Assembly (NCBI GenBank): GCA_043756665.1
Contig: JAYUQR010000145.1
Coordinates: 1-20,101 of the forward strand
DNA from: STC-74 sp043756665
GTDB lineage: Bacteria > Patescibacteriota > Gracilibacteria > BD1-5 > UBA2023
DNA: 20,101 nt
Direction: 5' to 3'
Each line of letters opens with the position of its first letter. The stretch's first letter is position 1. The notes beneath the pieces are model-generated. The model was not told the origin of the DNA, searched no databases, and saw only the letters and a program-made list of their open reading frames with translations. The position numbers were made by a program, and so were the translations under genes. Shown here in pieces: positions 1 to 9,982 of the stretch.

Positions 1-87
1 AAACCTGGAAAATTTGTAAGAATCCCTATTAGAATGAGACGTTCTAAAAACCAGATTCAATGTCAAGATGAAATGTATGAGGTCTAG
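1..87 (+). CDS. Possible C-terminal end of a rightward gene (5' part outside window)
   Basis: Frame 1 is open from the first base to a TAG at 85-87 and encodes 28 residues (KPGKFVRIPIRMRRSKNQ and on), rich in Arg and Lys. The other two forward frames hit TAA or TAG early. It would be convergent with the large leftward gene that stops at 181. The stretch is too short to assign a family, and a chance open frame cannot be excluded. Confidence 0.35.
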   Translation, partial: KPGKFVRIPIRMRRSKNQIQCQDEMYEV

Positions 88-104
88 TGAGCAGTTACAT
101 TTTC

Positions 105-140
105 AAAAGAAAATACCTCCTGACGATGCAAGAGGTATTT
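105..140 (-). terminator. Rho-independent terminator of the DUF11 surface-protein gene
   Basis: AAATACCTC at 111-119 pairs perfectly with GAGGTATTT at 132-140, with a 12-base loop. Read leftward, the hairpin is followed by TTTTCTTTTG. It lies about 40 bases beyond the TAG of the leftward gene that ends at 181. There is no T-run on the + strand side, so it serves the minus strand. Confidence 0.6.
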
Positions 141-180
141 CGACTTGTATATCTATCATCTATAAGCTATTTTCTAAGTG

Positions 181-3100
181 CTACTTCACAACTCTCGTCA
201 CACTATAGTTATTCAGGTACTGTGAGAGGAGGGGTGGAGGTGAGACCAGTGGACGGTTCGAGTAGGAGAGGATCACTCCTGTCGTGAGATTCTCATAGGC
301 AGTCGTTCCTCGGACATAGAGTCGAGAATCAAAGAGTGGTTTTGCATCACCATAGAAGCTGCCATCGACCTTCAGGATTTTTTGTGTCGCTCCATGAGAT
401 GACATGAATTGCCCACCCCTTCATCCATCTGGAATCGTGACATAGACTCCAGCCATATTCGTCACTCAGAACTCTGCAGGAACAGTTGTTCCAGGATATA
501 CTTGGATATTGCCACCCTTCACGATAAATGCCCAACTCGACGACGAGTCATTCGAAGGATAGATGAGATTACATCGAATAATAAGATCACCTCCCTCGAC
601 GATGACCGTACGTACACCAGTAAGTTCGAGCGTATTATTCGGACCACACGCACTGATCGTGAGACTTCCACCTTTCACCGAGAGGATGTTCTTATTTCCA
701 TTGACTGCGAGTGTCTCGAGCCCTAAGAGCGTCGATACTGAGAGAGATCCTCGCCCATTCGCATTCGTCTGCACATCGATATTCGCAATAGGTTGCGTTG
801 AGGCGGTATTTGTATTGGTCGTCGTCGTTGTATTCCCTCGGATTCCTACGAGAAATGCATCGACGAGATTCGAGGCATGCGTATAGCGTTCGATACCACG
901 ATTCACCGTCCCCGCACTGCCTCCGACGAGTGATCCTGAGACCTTCACATCGAACCATACGAGTGGGATATAGTGAGCGATATCACTTCTCGAACCATTC
1001 GAAAGGGTGAGAGTTCCTCCCTGATTTTTTGACTTTCAGAGAAATGCACTTGCCAGAGTAATCATATTCCCTCTCTGATCGAGATATCGTGCTGCTCACT
1101 TGAAGAGAGTGATATTGTTGCTATATTTTGCATCCTTATTCACATAGGTCAGTGGAGGAGTACAATCGACTCCATCAGGGATCTGGTATTGCCCGAGTCC
1201 CATGATGATATAATTCGTACCACATATTCGTTCTCTAGTATGTGTATATCCATCCTGATTGAAATACGTACCGAACTGTGTTCTGATCTCATTTGAAGTG
1301 AGCCCATTCCCATCAGAGGAGAGAAATATTTCTTTATCTGCACGGATAATCATAGGCATCTGGAGATCCGTCTTGAGACCGAATCATACCGTATCTGCGA
1401 CCGTGAAGAGTGAAGTTCACTCTCCGACGACCATACGATTATCCTTGAATGGAAGCTGGCTCACCCATGAATGTCAGAGTCGGACATTTGTGAGTTTTGG
1501 GATCGTGATCCACATATTTGAGAGAGGATTCGCTCCTGGATTGGTTGTGATGGCATGGACCTTACAGCTCGCACTACAGGAAGAGGTGGCATTATTCCCT
1601 CATCGGATATCACATTCCTCATCATCAATCGTCCCGATACGGCCATCAGCACCTGCAGGCTGGATGACGCCATCACCACAGTATGACCCTCCACCTCCTC
1701 CTCCACCTCCTCCTCCACAGAAGAGTGTCTGCGCATTACACAGTCAGAATCCTGTTGCATCAGCAGGGTAACAACGCCCGACACCGACATCGAGCTCACA
1801 GGAAACGAGCGAGTTATAGCCCGCACAGGTTCCATTCGGAACGCCATTGACACATTTCTTTCCATAATACGCGACGCCACCTCCCCCTCCTCAACCTCCT
1901 GTCGTCGTGATCGTCGAAAGACATGCACCAGCGGCAGATCCCGTGAAAATCGTTCCTGAAAGCGTCTTATCCTGGATACGACAGGTCGTGGTGAACGCGG
2001 TACTACTCGTTCCTGGGAGTGAGCAGACTCGACTCGCAGATCCTGACCATCCACTCGTATTTCCTCCACAATTGATATCATACTCGAGATTCGCCGGGAG
2101 CCCAGTATACCCTATCGCACTACAGGTATAGGTAATCGGAGTATTCGGAGCATTTGGATTGGTTAGAGGATTCGCCGTGAGTGCACCACAGGTCGGATTC
2201 AGAACCACCTTCACATTCGCGGGGTCGGTATTATTATTTGGATTCGAGTCTCATGGATTGCGGACGGTAGCGATATTCGAATAAATACCAGCAAGGATCG
2301 CAGCATCTGATCGTGCAAAAACAGTGATCGTCGGGAACGCAGCACCGACAGCGAGATTCTCTGTACGACTACATGACCATGATCGGTTTCCATTCGCTCC
2401 ACTCGTACAGGTCCAACCTGCCTGATTCGCGACAGATCCACTGATCGTGATCCCAGCAGGGAGGGTATCTTCGACGGTCGTCATCCCTGTCGCTATGACG
2501 GTACCGAGATTACGGATATCATAAGTGTAGACAAGTGGTGCACTGGCGCCAATGATGAGGATATTTTGTTCTCCATTCCCTTCGAGGGAGGTATTGCGAT
2601 CCTTTAGGCTCCCATCTGTGAGATTGTTTCCGACTTTTTTCACGATCGTGAGGTCGAATGTTCCTGGCGGAGGAACAACGACATTCGCAGGATTACAATT
2701 ATTTTTCTTATACTGTCCGAGATTCGGATTGTATGGAGCTCCTTCATCAGGATCATTTGGATTCGAGAGACATGCGACATTTCGGAGTGTGCCTACTGGA
2801 GCCGTTGCTTCGAGTTTCGCGACGAGGGTAATCAGAGGATAGTCTTGTCCAGCCGCGAGTATGTCATCACGAAAACACTCGAATCCTCCTACGATATTCG
2901 TACAGGTCCATCCTCCCTGACTCGCCGTGATCGTGAGTGGTGTGACCCCAGTAGGGAAATCTATATCTCGTACAGTTGTCCTCCCACTTGATGCGAGTAC
3001 TCAATAGTTATGCACGAGAAATGTATAGTTGATCGATCCATCGGCATTGGCTCTCGCGGAGTCATCATTGCCATTCACGAACTTCGTGAGTCCGAGGTCG

Positions 3101-4956
3101 AATCCTGTGGGATTCGCTGGATTCACAGTTGCAGCATCGCTATTGCGGATATCTTCGTTGCAGACGAGTGCTGGATTCTCACCATTGGCTCCTGCGAGGG
3201 TAGGATCTGGAGTCGATCCATCTGTACGACATCGCTTCCCTATGACTTCATACGGATTCGAGACATAGGCAACATTCGTATATGCTGATGGGCGATAGGC
3301 GATATTCGTCACTCTCGCTGGAACAGTAATCGTATTGTACACTTGATTCGCTGTGACTGATACATTCGTCGTACAAGTGAAGTCACGATCTCCTACTCTC
3401 GTACATGTCCATCCATTTCCCGTCGGAACGAGACCTGGCTGGAGAGTCACTGGTGCAGGGAGGATATCGCGAACAGTGGTTGTTCCTGTGGAGGATCCTG
3501 TCCCATTATTGGTGACGATGATGTTGTAGTTATAGTCCTCACTCGCAGCTATAGGGGCAAAAACATCATCTCCTTTCACATATTTTTTCACTGAGAGATC
3601 GAATTGTCCCACTACCTGGATACAGGCAGGATCGAGCTGAGCTCCTGGGATAACTGAGTCACACCGTGGTGGGGGTGGAGGAGGTGGCGTATCATTGGCA
3701 CAAAGAGCTGGATTCGTCGGATCATTCGATGCACAGATATAGGCGACATTATGGAGGTCGATCCCTGTAGGAGCATCAGGACTGAGAACGACGGGAATAG
3801 TGAACGTATAGATACCTGAATTCGCTGGGAGATTCGTTTTTTTCTTCCCGACGAATGTAATCCGAGGGAGTGTCTCTCCTGGAAATATAGTTGATCCAGT
3901 CGCGAGAGTCCAGTCATTTGTCACATCAATATTCGCGGGATTGCGGATCATAATATTCCCAGTGAATGTGAGATAGGATGGAAGAGTGTCCTTTACCATG
4001 ACGTCGAGTGCTGGATTCACTGAGATATTTTGTACCTGATAATAGTAATTAAATACCTCTCCTGGTCGGAGCTTCACTGGAACCGTCTGGCTATCTCCTG
4101 TGGCAGTGATGTCTTTCGCATATTTCTTGATCACTACTTCTGAGAATACAGGAGCCGCTGATGGCGTGACGGTCTTGGTACAGGCGACACTCGTGATGGT
4201 GTCATTGATCGTACATTTCGCTGTATATGTCCCGACGACTGGATACCGACATGTTCCCGTCGGATTCAAAATATTCGTACCGTTTCCACAATCGATCAGA
4301 TACTTTACCGCGCTCGTCGCACTACAGGAAACTGCGACATCGAGTGGAGCAGTTCCAGTGGAAGGATTCACTGTGAGACTATCACAGCTCGCAGGAGAGG
4401 GTGGAGTATTCACGGGTTGACATGCAACACTACAGCCAGCGCTTCCCCAAGCGGTCTTCGATGGATCGGCAGGATCACAGGTCTCACCTTCTGTAGAGTC
4501 TATGACACCATCGCCACACCAGGTAATTTGATACAACTTACATTCTCGATGAGTTTCTCATGCCGACCAATCATTCCCTATTTTTTGGCTATATATTACA
4601 TCGTAGTTGATAATTAAATTATCATTTGCTCGTATAGGTGGATGCGAATCTATAGAATACATAGTACTTTCAGCTACCCTTCAGGTTTCATTAGGTGACC
4701 ATATATGTCCATCAATTACACTTTGTGATTCAGAAAATACTGGATTTGTTCCATAATTATATTGTGGTAGAAATTCCCACTGTACCTTATTCACGAAAAC
4801 TGGATTACCAGTCGTATTAGTCATCTCATCATAAAACTTATAAGAACTTCAGGCTCTTAAAGTTCAATAAAATGTCTGATCACAACTTACTGCTGCTAAA
4901 GCATGATCTAATCAAGTGATAAGAAATAAAAGTGAAATCAGAAATATTTTTTTCAT
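181..4956 (-). CDS. Secreted multidomain surface protein with DUF11-type repeats, PKD-like segments and CGDG motifs (1591 aa)
   Basis: The whole gene is one frame if UGA is Gly; at least 16 in-frame UGAs occur and the only stop is TAG at 181-183. It starts ATGAAAAAAATA with a signal peptide (MKKIFLISLLFLITG, then DHALA; UGA encodes Gly15). Residues about 147-160 and 1093-1115 carry CGDG..E.CD motifs resembling DUF4215-type cysteine repeats. About 190-263 and 915-1020 look PKD-like (LIDCGNGT; YDINCGGNT). Four DUF11-type repeats begin near 274, 451, 618 and 768 (FDLSVKKYVKG, FDLGLTKFVNG, FDLTIVKK). Proline and poly-Gly linkers separate blocks. The last 400 residues are beta-rich and repeat-like (LSVKGGSLTI, VIVEGGDLII, FIVKGGNIQV). 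No C-terminal membrane anchor or LPXTG is visible. DUF11 proteins are typically cell-surface adhesin-like or structural proteins; the role here is inferred. Confidence 0.9.
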
Positions 4957-4966
4957 AAATAATGGA

Positions 4967-4972
4967 ATTATA
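4967..4972 (-). promoter_or_regulatory. -10 element of the DUF11 gene
   Basis: Read leftward, a perfect TATAAT ends 10 bases before the ATG at 4956, so transcription would start about 4 bases before the start codon. No convincing -35 is visible and there is no Shine-Dalgarno sequence. This suggests an almost leaderless mRNA. Confidence 0.4.
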
Positions 4973-4991
4973 AAGTGACGATGAAGAGTGA

Positions 4992-5192
4992 TTACTGTGG
5001 TGGATTTTTTTCTACCGATCATCAGAGAACGGGAATTCATGACTCTATAGAAGGTGTGTTGGAATAATTATCAGATTTTCATATAGTAGTAATTCATGGC
5101 GGATCAATTTTTTTTTCGAAATTACTCGCTTCTTTACCGATGCAAGATGATAAGAGTACCGTAGTTAAAATAAGTAAAAATACTGTTTTCAT
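4992..5192 (-). CDS. Small lipoprotein (66 aa)
   Basis: The frame from ATG 5192 to TAA 4992-4994 is only visible with UGA=Gly (five UGA codons, residues 33, 38, 52, 57 and 58). The N-terminus MKTVFLLILTTVLLSSC is a lipoprotein signal peptide with lipobox LLSSC, so Cys17 would be lipidated and Ile18 and beyond exposed outside the membrane. The mature part is about 50 residues, hydrophilic, Gly/Pro/Asn-rich, without a recognisable domain. It starts 10 bases after the stop of the 1035-aa gene, suggesting co-transcription. No Shine-Dalgarno sequence is visible. Function unknown; small lipoproteins of this kind can be entry-exclusion, toxin-like or structural proteins, but nothing here decides. 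Confidence 0.75.
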
Positions 5193-5202
5193 GATAAGTT
5201 TG

Positions 5203-8200
5203 TTAGTTAGGTGACTCGATTACTGACTCAGCTGCTGAAAATATAGCAAGAGCTCATGATGTGTTTCGTAATGCTATTTCCATTCCCTGAGCTCATTTTT
5301 GTACTACTATTTCCGTGATATCCTTTATCATTCATTTATTTCAGAGAAACTGTTCCATTGTCTGACCAGGAGCAAGACGAAAAGTACCACCTCAAGTTAA
5401 AGTAATAGTATTCTTTGTTGTATCTACAATTCACACTTGTTGACCGTTTATTTGAATGAGAGCTTCTCCTGGTTTAGTACTGATTGTTCGTACTTCTCCT
5501 GGTTTCGTTGTTATTGTTGTCTTATCTCTTCATTGTAATATCTTTCCTAAGACTCATAAAGTACTAAACCCGAGAGCACTCTGTCTAGCTTCGATATTTA
5601 GAAAATTTATAGGAGTTGTATAGTCGAGAGTTGCTACCGGCTGAGCTGTCTGAATAATTGGCATCCGATTTTCTCATTCTAAAACAAATAGAGGATAGGC
5701 GATACCATGTGTACGATTCATACAGACATTGCCTGCGATCATCGCACGAGCTTCAAACACCTGAGCAGGCTTTCCATCTTGTTCTGTAAGTCACTTCACT
5801 CAGAGAGAATTTATTATTCCAGACTTCAGATAAATTACATACTGTTCTAGAGTCACTGTAAGAGGAACTTCTCATGGCTTTGTGTTAGCTAATAAGAATT
5901 TATTGAGCTTATCGACTTGACCTTGAACTCATTTCTCTTTATTTTTTACGAGTCACTTCGTCGCAAGAGCATCGATAACTTGCTCACGAGATTCTCCAAT
6001 AAGTGGTACCGTCTTGCTATGAACTGCAAATGAACCATCCATAGTATCGAGTCGATGTACTCCTCATTCAATCTTTCCTGTTTTTTCATTTTTATACGTT
6101 GGAGTCGCTGCTACCATAAGGGTCATCTCTTGATCTGGATAGAGAGCAGATGCTTGTCTTGGAGTATATTTTTCAGACTTAAATGATGCCTCAGACTCAA
6201 CTCGCGTAATCCCCACCGCATCGAGAAGACGCTTCTCTGCAGCAAGGACATCAGCTTTACGCATACTATCTACTCACTTCTGATCTGGTGAGACTCGATC
6301 TCGAGAACCAGCATTACCATAAGTATATGTATTTCCTTGGAGTGATATATTTTCAAAATTCAACTTTAGCGATTTTGCAAGAGCTGGATATTTCTTTCCT
6401 TGTTCGATGACTTCAAGTACCTTTCTTGCACCTTCCATATCTTGAGCACCGAGAGCTCGAAGAAATTCTCCCCATACTTTTGGGTCAGCATGCCCTACAT
6501 AGTAGAGTTGATTTTCGAGTGCAAATTTTGGATCCCCTTCTCGTACATTTCTCACTCCAGTAATTTTTTGCTTCGGACGATCCGCTGTAGGAACTACACT
6601 CGTAGCAGCTGCCTCAGGCTGAGTGGCTGTATCATTGAAGGTAAGGGTATATGTGCTATTACCATTGTCAGAAAAATGGAATGTTTGGACTTTACCACTC
6701 TCGATCTTATATGTTCCATCTGATTCTGGCCGTACTCCAGCGACAACTACTTTAAGAGGAGCCTGATCTCATGGAAGTTGAATCTCTGAAGGAATCGTAT
6801 GAATCCACTTTTTTGATGTTAGATCGCGATCTATTTTAACTCCTGCATCAACAAGGAATTCAGAAGGAACATCTGATTTTGTAATTCTTCTTTCGAACTT
6901 ACCATATGCACCCTCTTTCGTATCTGCTCGAGTTCCACGAATCTCCTCGCGCCCAGCTCAGACAAATAGAAGTCAAATATTTACTTTCCAGTCAGTCCCC
7001 TTTCGTGTAAATCCTTCATTGAGGATATATGATTGGATAAGTGCTTTTTTAAAGACATCACTTTTTATATCAACTCCCGCACTAGCCGCAAGCTTTGCTA
7101 CAGAAGGATAAATATCCTTAAGTACTGGATGACTGTCATACTTGTCTTCCATAACAGCCTTTGTATACGAACGGATATCCTCATAGTATTTTTCGACATT
7201 TCCTTCTTTTTCATTTGCACCAAGAGTGATGCTTGCTCTTCGTCCCATAGCAGCTTCTTTGAGCCATAACAGAGCATTGCCGAGACCATTCCAGAATCCT
7301 CATTTTTTATCAGCATTAAATTCATTTACAAATGTATCTGCTTTTACTGCATCTGCTTCGTGTCAGGCAACTATTATCCCACCACTAGCAACAGAAGCAA
7401 CTACAGTGAGTCCTGCCCCAAGAAGTGTTTGTGTAGCTGGAGAAAGAGACGAAACATCAACTCATTTGAGATCAATAGTAAGTGGATTATTTCCATTTCA
7501 AATTACTACTGCTTGGCGAATCTGTCCGAAATACATCTCTGTCTTTCCCTGAAGAAGTGCGTCCATACCAGCATTTCCTCCACCAAGTTGTTGGAGAATA
7601 CGTACAGATTGATCGAGAGCCATCTGGAATTTTTTACCATCTGGTTTATCTCCAGGTTTTTCTCCTACGACATTCTCGTAGACTTTCTGCCATCCACCTT
7701 CTGTATATGCCACAGCACGAGATACTGAACTTGCAAGAGCTTCTTTCGATACGATAGTACCTGTATATCCTTCAAATAGAGGTTTTACAAGAGAATTTTT
7801 CGATCGATCAACTGGTCTCAGGGCACTACTCTGAGAAAGAACTGGTGCACCTGGAGGAATGGCATCGACAAGGGCAGTAGCTGTTCAATCGATAACAACT
7901 TTTTTGTCTATTTGAAAAAGTGCAAGTATAGCAAGAGCTTCTGGACTATGAGCAACCACAGGAACAGAAGGAACTACTTCTTTAAAGAAACCATCAAGCT
8001 TAAGTGCAAGTGCATACTCTCTTTGTGATTTTTTATCCGTTTTACTATTAAGTTCAGCTATTTTAGAATCAAGCCAATCTCGAAATGCTCTCTGATCTTC
8101 AGGACTTGCATACTTCAATCGAGACTTAATGAGATTATCTTTTGACTCTCTTGAAGCCGAATCGTTAGACTCGATTTCCAACATCATAGTAACAAGTTTT

Positions 8201-8310
8201 GCTTTTGGTGTTTGTGCACTAAGGTCAACTGTTCATCGTGGTGCATCACTTTTCCACCTCACCCCATTCTTCGTAAGCTGTACTATGTTTTTGATATTTC
8301 GAGTAAACAT
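5203..8310 (-). CDS. Protein of unknown function, 1035 aa
   Basis: One continuous UGA=Gly frame from ATG 8310 (MFTRNIKNIVQLTKNG) to TAA 5203-5205. The frame stays open upstream only to a TAG at 8347, with no other ATG. There is no N-terminal signal peptide. Residues 1-280 are charged and helical. A hydrophobic stretch near 290-315 (TLLGAGLTVVASVASGGIIV) could be a membrane segment. About 330-420 is helical, with conserved-looking KYPALAKSL-type segments further on. The C-terminal third is beta-rich and contains KPGEVRTISTKPGEALIQI, an internal KPGE duplication. I recognise no family or catalytic motif. Its promoter lies 94-121 bases upstream, and it probably heads a transcript with the small lipoprotein. 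Length and position among surface genes suggest a phylum-specific envelope or scaffold protein; this is a guess. Confidence 0.8.
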
Positions 8311-8370
8311 ATGGATAGAATTAAAATATAGATTTACTCTTCTACACTACCACAATTCCACTCTATTTGC

Positions 8371-8387
8371 AAAATCCTCAGGATTTT
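8371..8387 (-). promoter_or_regulatory. Hairpin in the 5' leader of the 1035-aa gene
   Basis: AAAATCC (8371-8377) and GGATTTT (8381-8387) form a perfect 7-bp stem with a 3-base loop, flanked by T-runs. It lies between the predicted transcription start near 8397 and the ATG at 8310. It could be a weak terminator or attenuator, or an mRNA-stabilising 5' hairpin. Confidence 0.4.
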
Positions 8388-8403
8388 TCAATATTTCCAC
8401 TTG

Positions 8404-8431
8404 ATTTTATCTTTCCAGTAGCTCTTGTCAA
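8404..8431 (-). promoter_or_regulatory. Sigma-70-type promoter of the 1035-aa gene
   Basis: Read leftward: perfect -35 TTGACA (8431-8426), a 16-base spacer, and -10 TAAAAT (8409-8404, five of six consensus bases). The predicted start near 8397 gives a leader of about 87 bases. A second TTGACA lies upstream at 8462-8457 within the inverted repeat ATATATTG-T-CAATATAT (8451-8467), which may be an operator. Confidence 0.6.
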
Positions 8432-8520
8432 GTATTTTTTATATTATTCATATATTGTCAATATATTGGATTCTCCTAATTCAATCCGAGAACAGTGGAA
8501 ATCTTCGAAAATCCTGCCAT

Positions 8521-8544
8521 GAAAAAAATCCTCAAAATGAGGAT
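8521..8544 (-). terminator. Rho-independent terminator of the coiled-coil gene
   Basis: ATCCTCA (8528-8534) pairs perfectly with TGAGGAT (8538-8544) around a 3-base loop. Read leftward the hairpin is followed by seven T residues (A-run 8522-8528 on the + strand). It sits 33 bases after the TAG of the leftward gene ending at 8578. Confidence 0.7.
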
Positions 8545-8577
8545 CAGATAGAACAATTGAGAATCGTCATCGACAAA

Positions 8578-8862
8578 CTATCTTCTCAGGTATTTCGGTA
8601 CAAATGAGGGTTCATCTTCTCTCGCAAGCTGATCAGATATATGCGTGAATGCCTGATGGAAGAGGACGCGATTGTTCGCAGACTCAGCACGGAATTCATC
8701 TCGGAAATCTCATACGGTCTCTTCCAGTGATCAAAGTCGAGTCTTGACTTCCGTCATACCTGACTTCAGTTCCGAGACGTCAGACTTCAGTTCCGAGATA
8801 TCTGATTGCATGGTCTTCATCAGAGTGAGCATTTCTTGCTCAAATGGAGAGTACTGAGTCAT
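8578..8862 (-). CDS. Small coiled-coil protein (94 aa)
   Basis: The frame runs from ATG 8862 (MTQYSPFEQEMLTLMKTM) to TAG 8578-8580 and is split in two by UGA under the standard code (Gly44 and Gly51). Residues 8-60 show heptad spacing of hydrophobic residues, including a near-exact tandem SDISELK/SDVSELK, so a parallel or antiparallel coiled coil is likely. The C-terminal 30 residues are charged and end in KYLRR. No signal peptide or membrane segment, so probably cytosolic. Its own terminator follows. A 14-bp palindrome lies 27 bases upstream. Similar short coiled-coil proteins are common, many annotated as hypothetical; no function can be assigned. Confidence 0.75.
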
Positions 8863-8889
8863 ACTATAAAAAGTGAGAAATATATAAAG

Positions 8890-8903
8890 ATAGTATATAC
8901 TAT
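8890..8903. promoter_or_regulatory. 14-bp perfect palindrome upstream of the coiled-coil gene
   Basis: ATAGTATATACTAT is its own reverse complement. It lies 27 bases upstream of the ATG at 8862 and includes a TATACT that could be a -10 box on the minus strand. It could be an operator for a dimeric repressor or simply an AT-rich promoter region. Confidence 0.35.
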
Positions 8904-8914
8904 TCTTCTGGAAA

Positions 8915-8941
8915 TCAAAAAAACCGAGCCATTTCGGCTCG
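8915..8941 (-). terminator. Rho-independent terminator of the TGPE-anchored exported protein gene
   Basis: CGAGCC (8925-8930) and GGCTCG (8936-8941) form a GC-rich 6-bp stem with a 5-base loop. Read leftward it is followed by seven T residues (A-run 8917-8923). It lies about 40 bases past the TAA at 8979-8981. Confidence 0.8.
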
Positions 8942-8978
8942 ACCTTTTGAGAATATATATCTGTATATATTGTATGTA

Positions 8979-9845
8979 TTACATCTTTCTTTTTAGAGTG
9001 AACATCATCCCAAATGCGATGAAGAAAGCTGCAGCGATCAGAAGTGCTGTCTCAGGTCCTGTTTTTGTCTTGGTTACCTGAGATGGTTCTGGAGTCTTCG
9101 TAGAACCAGTCGCTACAGGAGGAGTAGCTGTCGCAGTGGCAGATTCGAGCTTATAGGCGACACACTCATAGTGAGTGGTTGCTGGACCTTCGGAAGCTGT
9201 ACCGAGATCCATCGTATGTGATACGACTGGGAATCGTAAAAGTCAAACAAGGTCTCCTGCCTTTTTATTCGTCTTTTCGAGTGTATATCCAGCTCCGAGA
9301 TCTGCATCATAGAACTTTACCTTTTGACCACCGGCGAGGAGGAATTGGGATTTTGATTCACCGGGAGGTGTCACCCAGACGATATCACTCGAATATTTCC
9401 ATACGTTTGCCTCTGAAGCTGGGAGTGTAGACCATGTTGTATCTCCGAATCGTACCATATTTGGCATTTTTTGTTCTTCCTTATATGCTGAGAGAGTCAT
9501 AGAAGAGCTATTGGTCCAGTTATCATAGAGCCCCGTGAGCTTTTCGCCAACTTTTACACTTCCTCCATCGAAACACTGATCACAGCTATTGATAGCAAAT
9601 GATGAGTTCGAACTACAGCTCAGAGTCTTGTATTCTCAGGCAGCGGATCCAGCGAGAGGAGTCACTGTACTCGATGGGGGTGCAGCAGTCAGGACTGGCT
9701 CGGTTCATTTTGGAGGAGCTGGTACTGCTGTCGCGGCAGGAGCTGGGCTCGGAGTAGGTGCAGGTGTATCACCACTCGCAGCAAATGCAAGAGGAATAGA
9801 GCTCACGAGAACTGTGAGTATTAGAATTGCTGTGGTTTTTCTCAT
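8979..9845 (-). CDS. Exported, C-terminally anchored protein with TGPE sorting-like signal (288 aa)
   Basis: One frame from ATG 9845 to TAA 8979-8981, with UGA as Gly47, Gly70 and Gly201. Residues 1-22 are a signal peptide (MRKTTAILILTVLVSS, ending LAFA). About 23-70 is a Pro/Ala/Thr-rich linker. The globular part (about 70-235) has cysteines at 77, 88 and 91 (CDQC) and one in HYECVAYK, plus Trp/Tyr-rich beta segments (DIVWVTPPGESK). A second Thr/Pro linker precedes TGPE at 262-265, a hydrophobic helix (266-284) and KRKM. That arrangement (motif, membrane helix, basic tail) resembles a sortase-type signal, although LPXTG itself is absent; a plain membrane anchor is the alternative. No enzymatic motif seen. 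It is monocistronic, with its own promoter and terminator. Confidence 0.85.
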
Positions 9846-9869
9846 TTGAGAAGGAAAATTAAGAATATA

Positions 9870-9898
9870 AATATACAGGACGTATCATATCCTGTCAC
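9870..9898 (-). promoter_or_regulatory. Sigma-70-type promoter of the TGPE-anchored protein gene
   Basis: Read leftward: -35 GTGACA (9898-9893), a 17-base spacer and -10 TATATT (9875-9870), each five of six consensus bases. The predicted start near 9863 leaves an 18-base leader without a Shine-Dalgarno sequence. Confidence 0.5.
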
Positions 9899-9963
9899 GA
9901 TTCTTTGTCAAAAAAAAGCTTGTAGAAAGGAGAAAATTGAATACACTATTTATACATTTGTAT

Positions 9964-9969
9964 TATAAT
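9964..9969 (+). promoter_or_regulatory. -10 element of the frr-mfd transcript
   Basis: A perfect TATAAT lies 13 bases before the frr ATG, so transcription would start about 7 bases before the start codon. The nearest -35-like TTGAAT (9937-9942) is 21 bases away, too far for a standard promoter. No Shine-Dalgarno sequence precedes frr. Confidence 0.4.
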
Positions 9970-9982
9970 TATATTTTTCACT

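Noticed and set aside
1259..1771. 170-aa rightward open frame
   Set aside because: It is antisense to the large DUF11 gene; its proline run is the complement of a poly-Gly repeat and it has no domain.
1461..2081. 206-aa leftward open frame rich in Arg, Ser and Val
   Set aside because: Shifted-frame shadow of the DUF11 gene, whose frame is continuous and domain-bearing here.
8425..8857. Short rightward open frames in the 8.4-8.9 kb region
   Set aside because: They lie opposite the leftward promoter, terminator and coiled-coil gene, and they show no start signals or domains.
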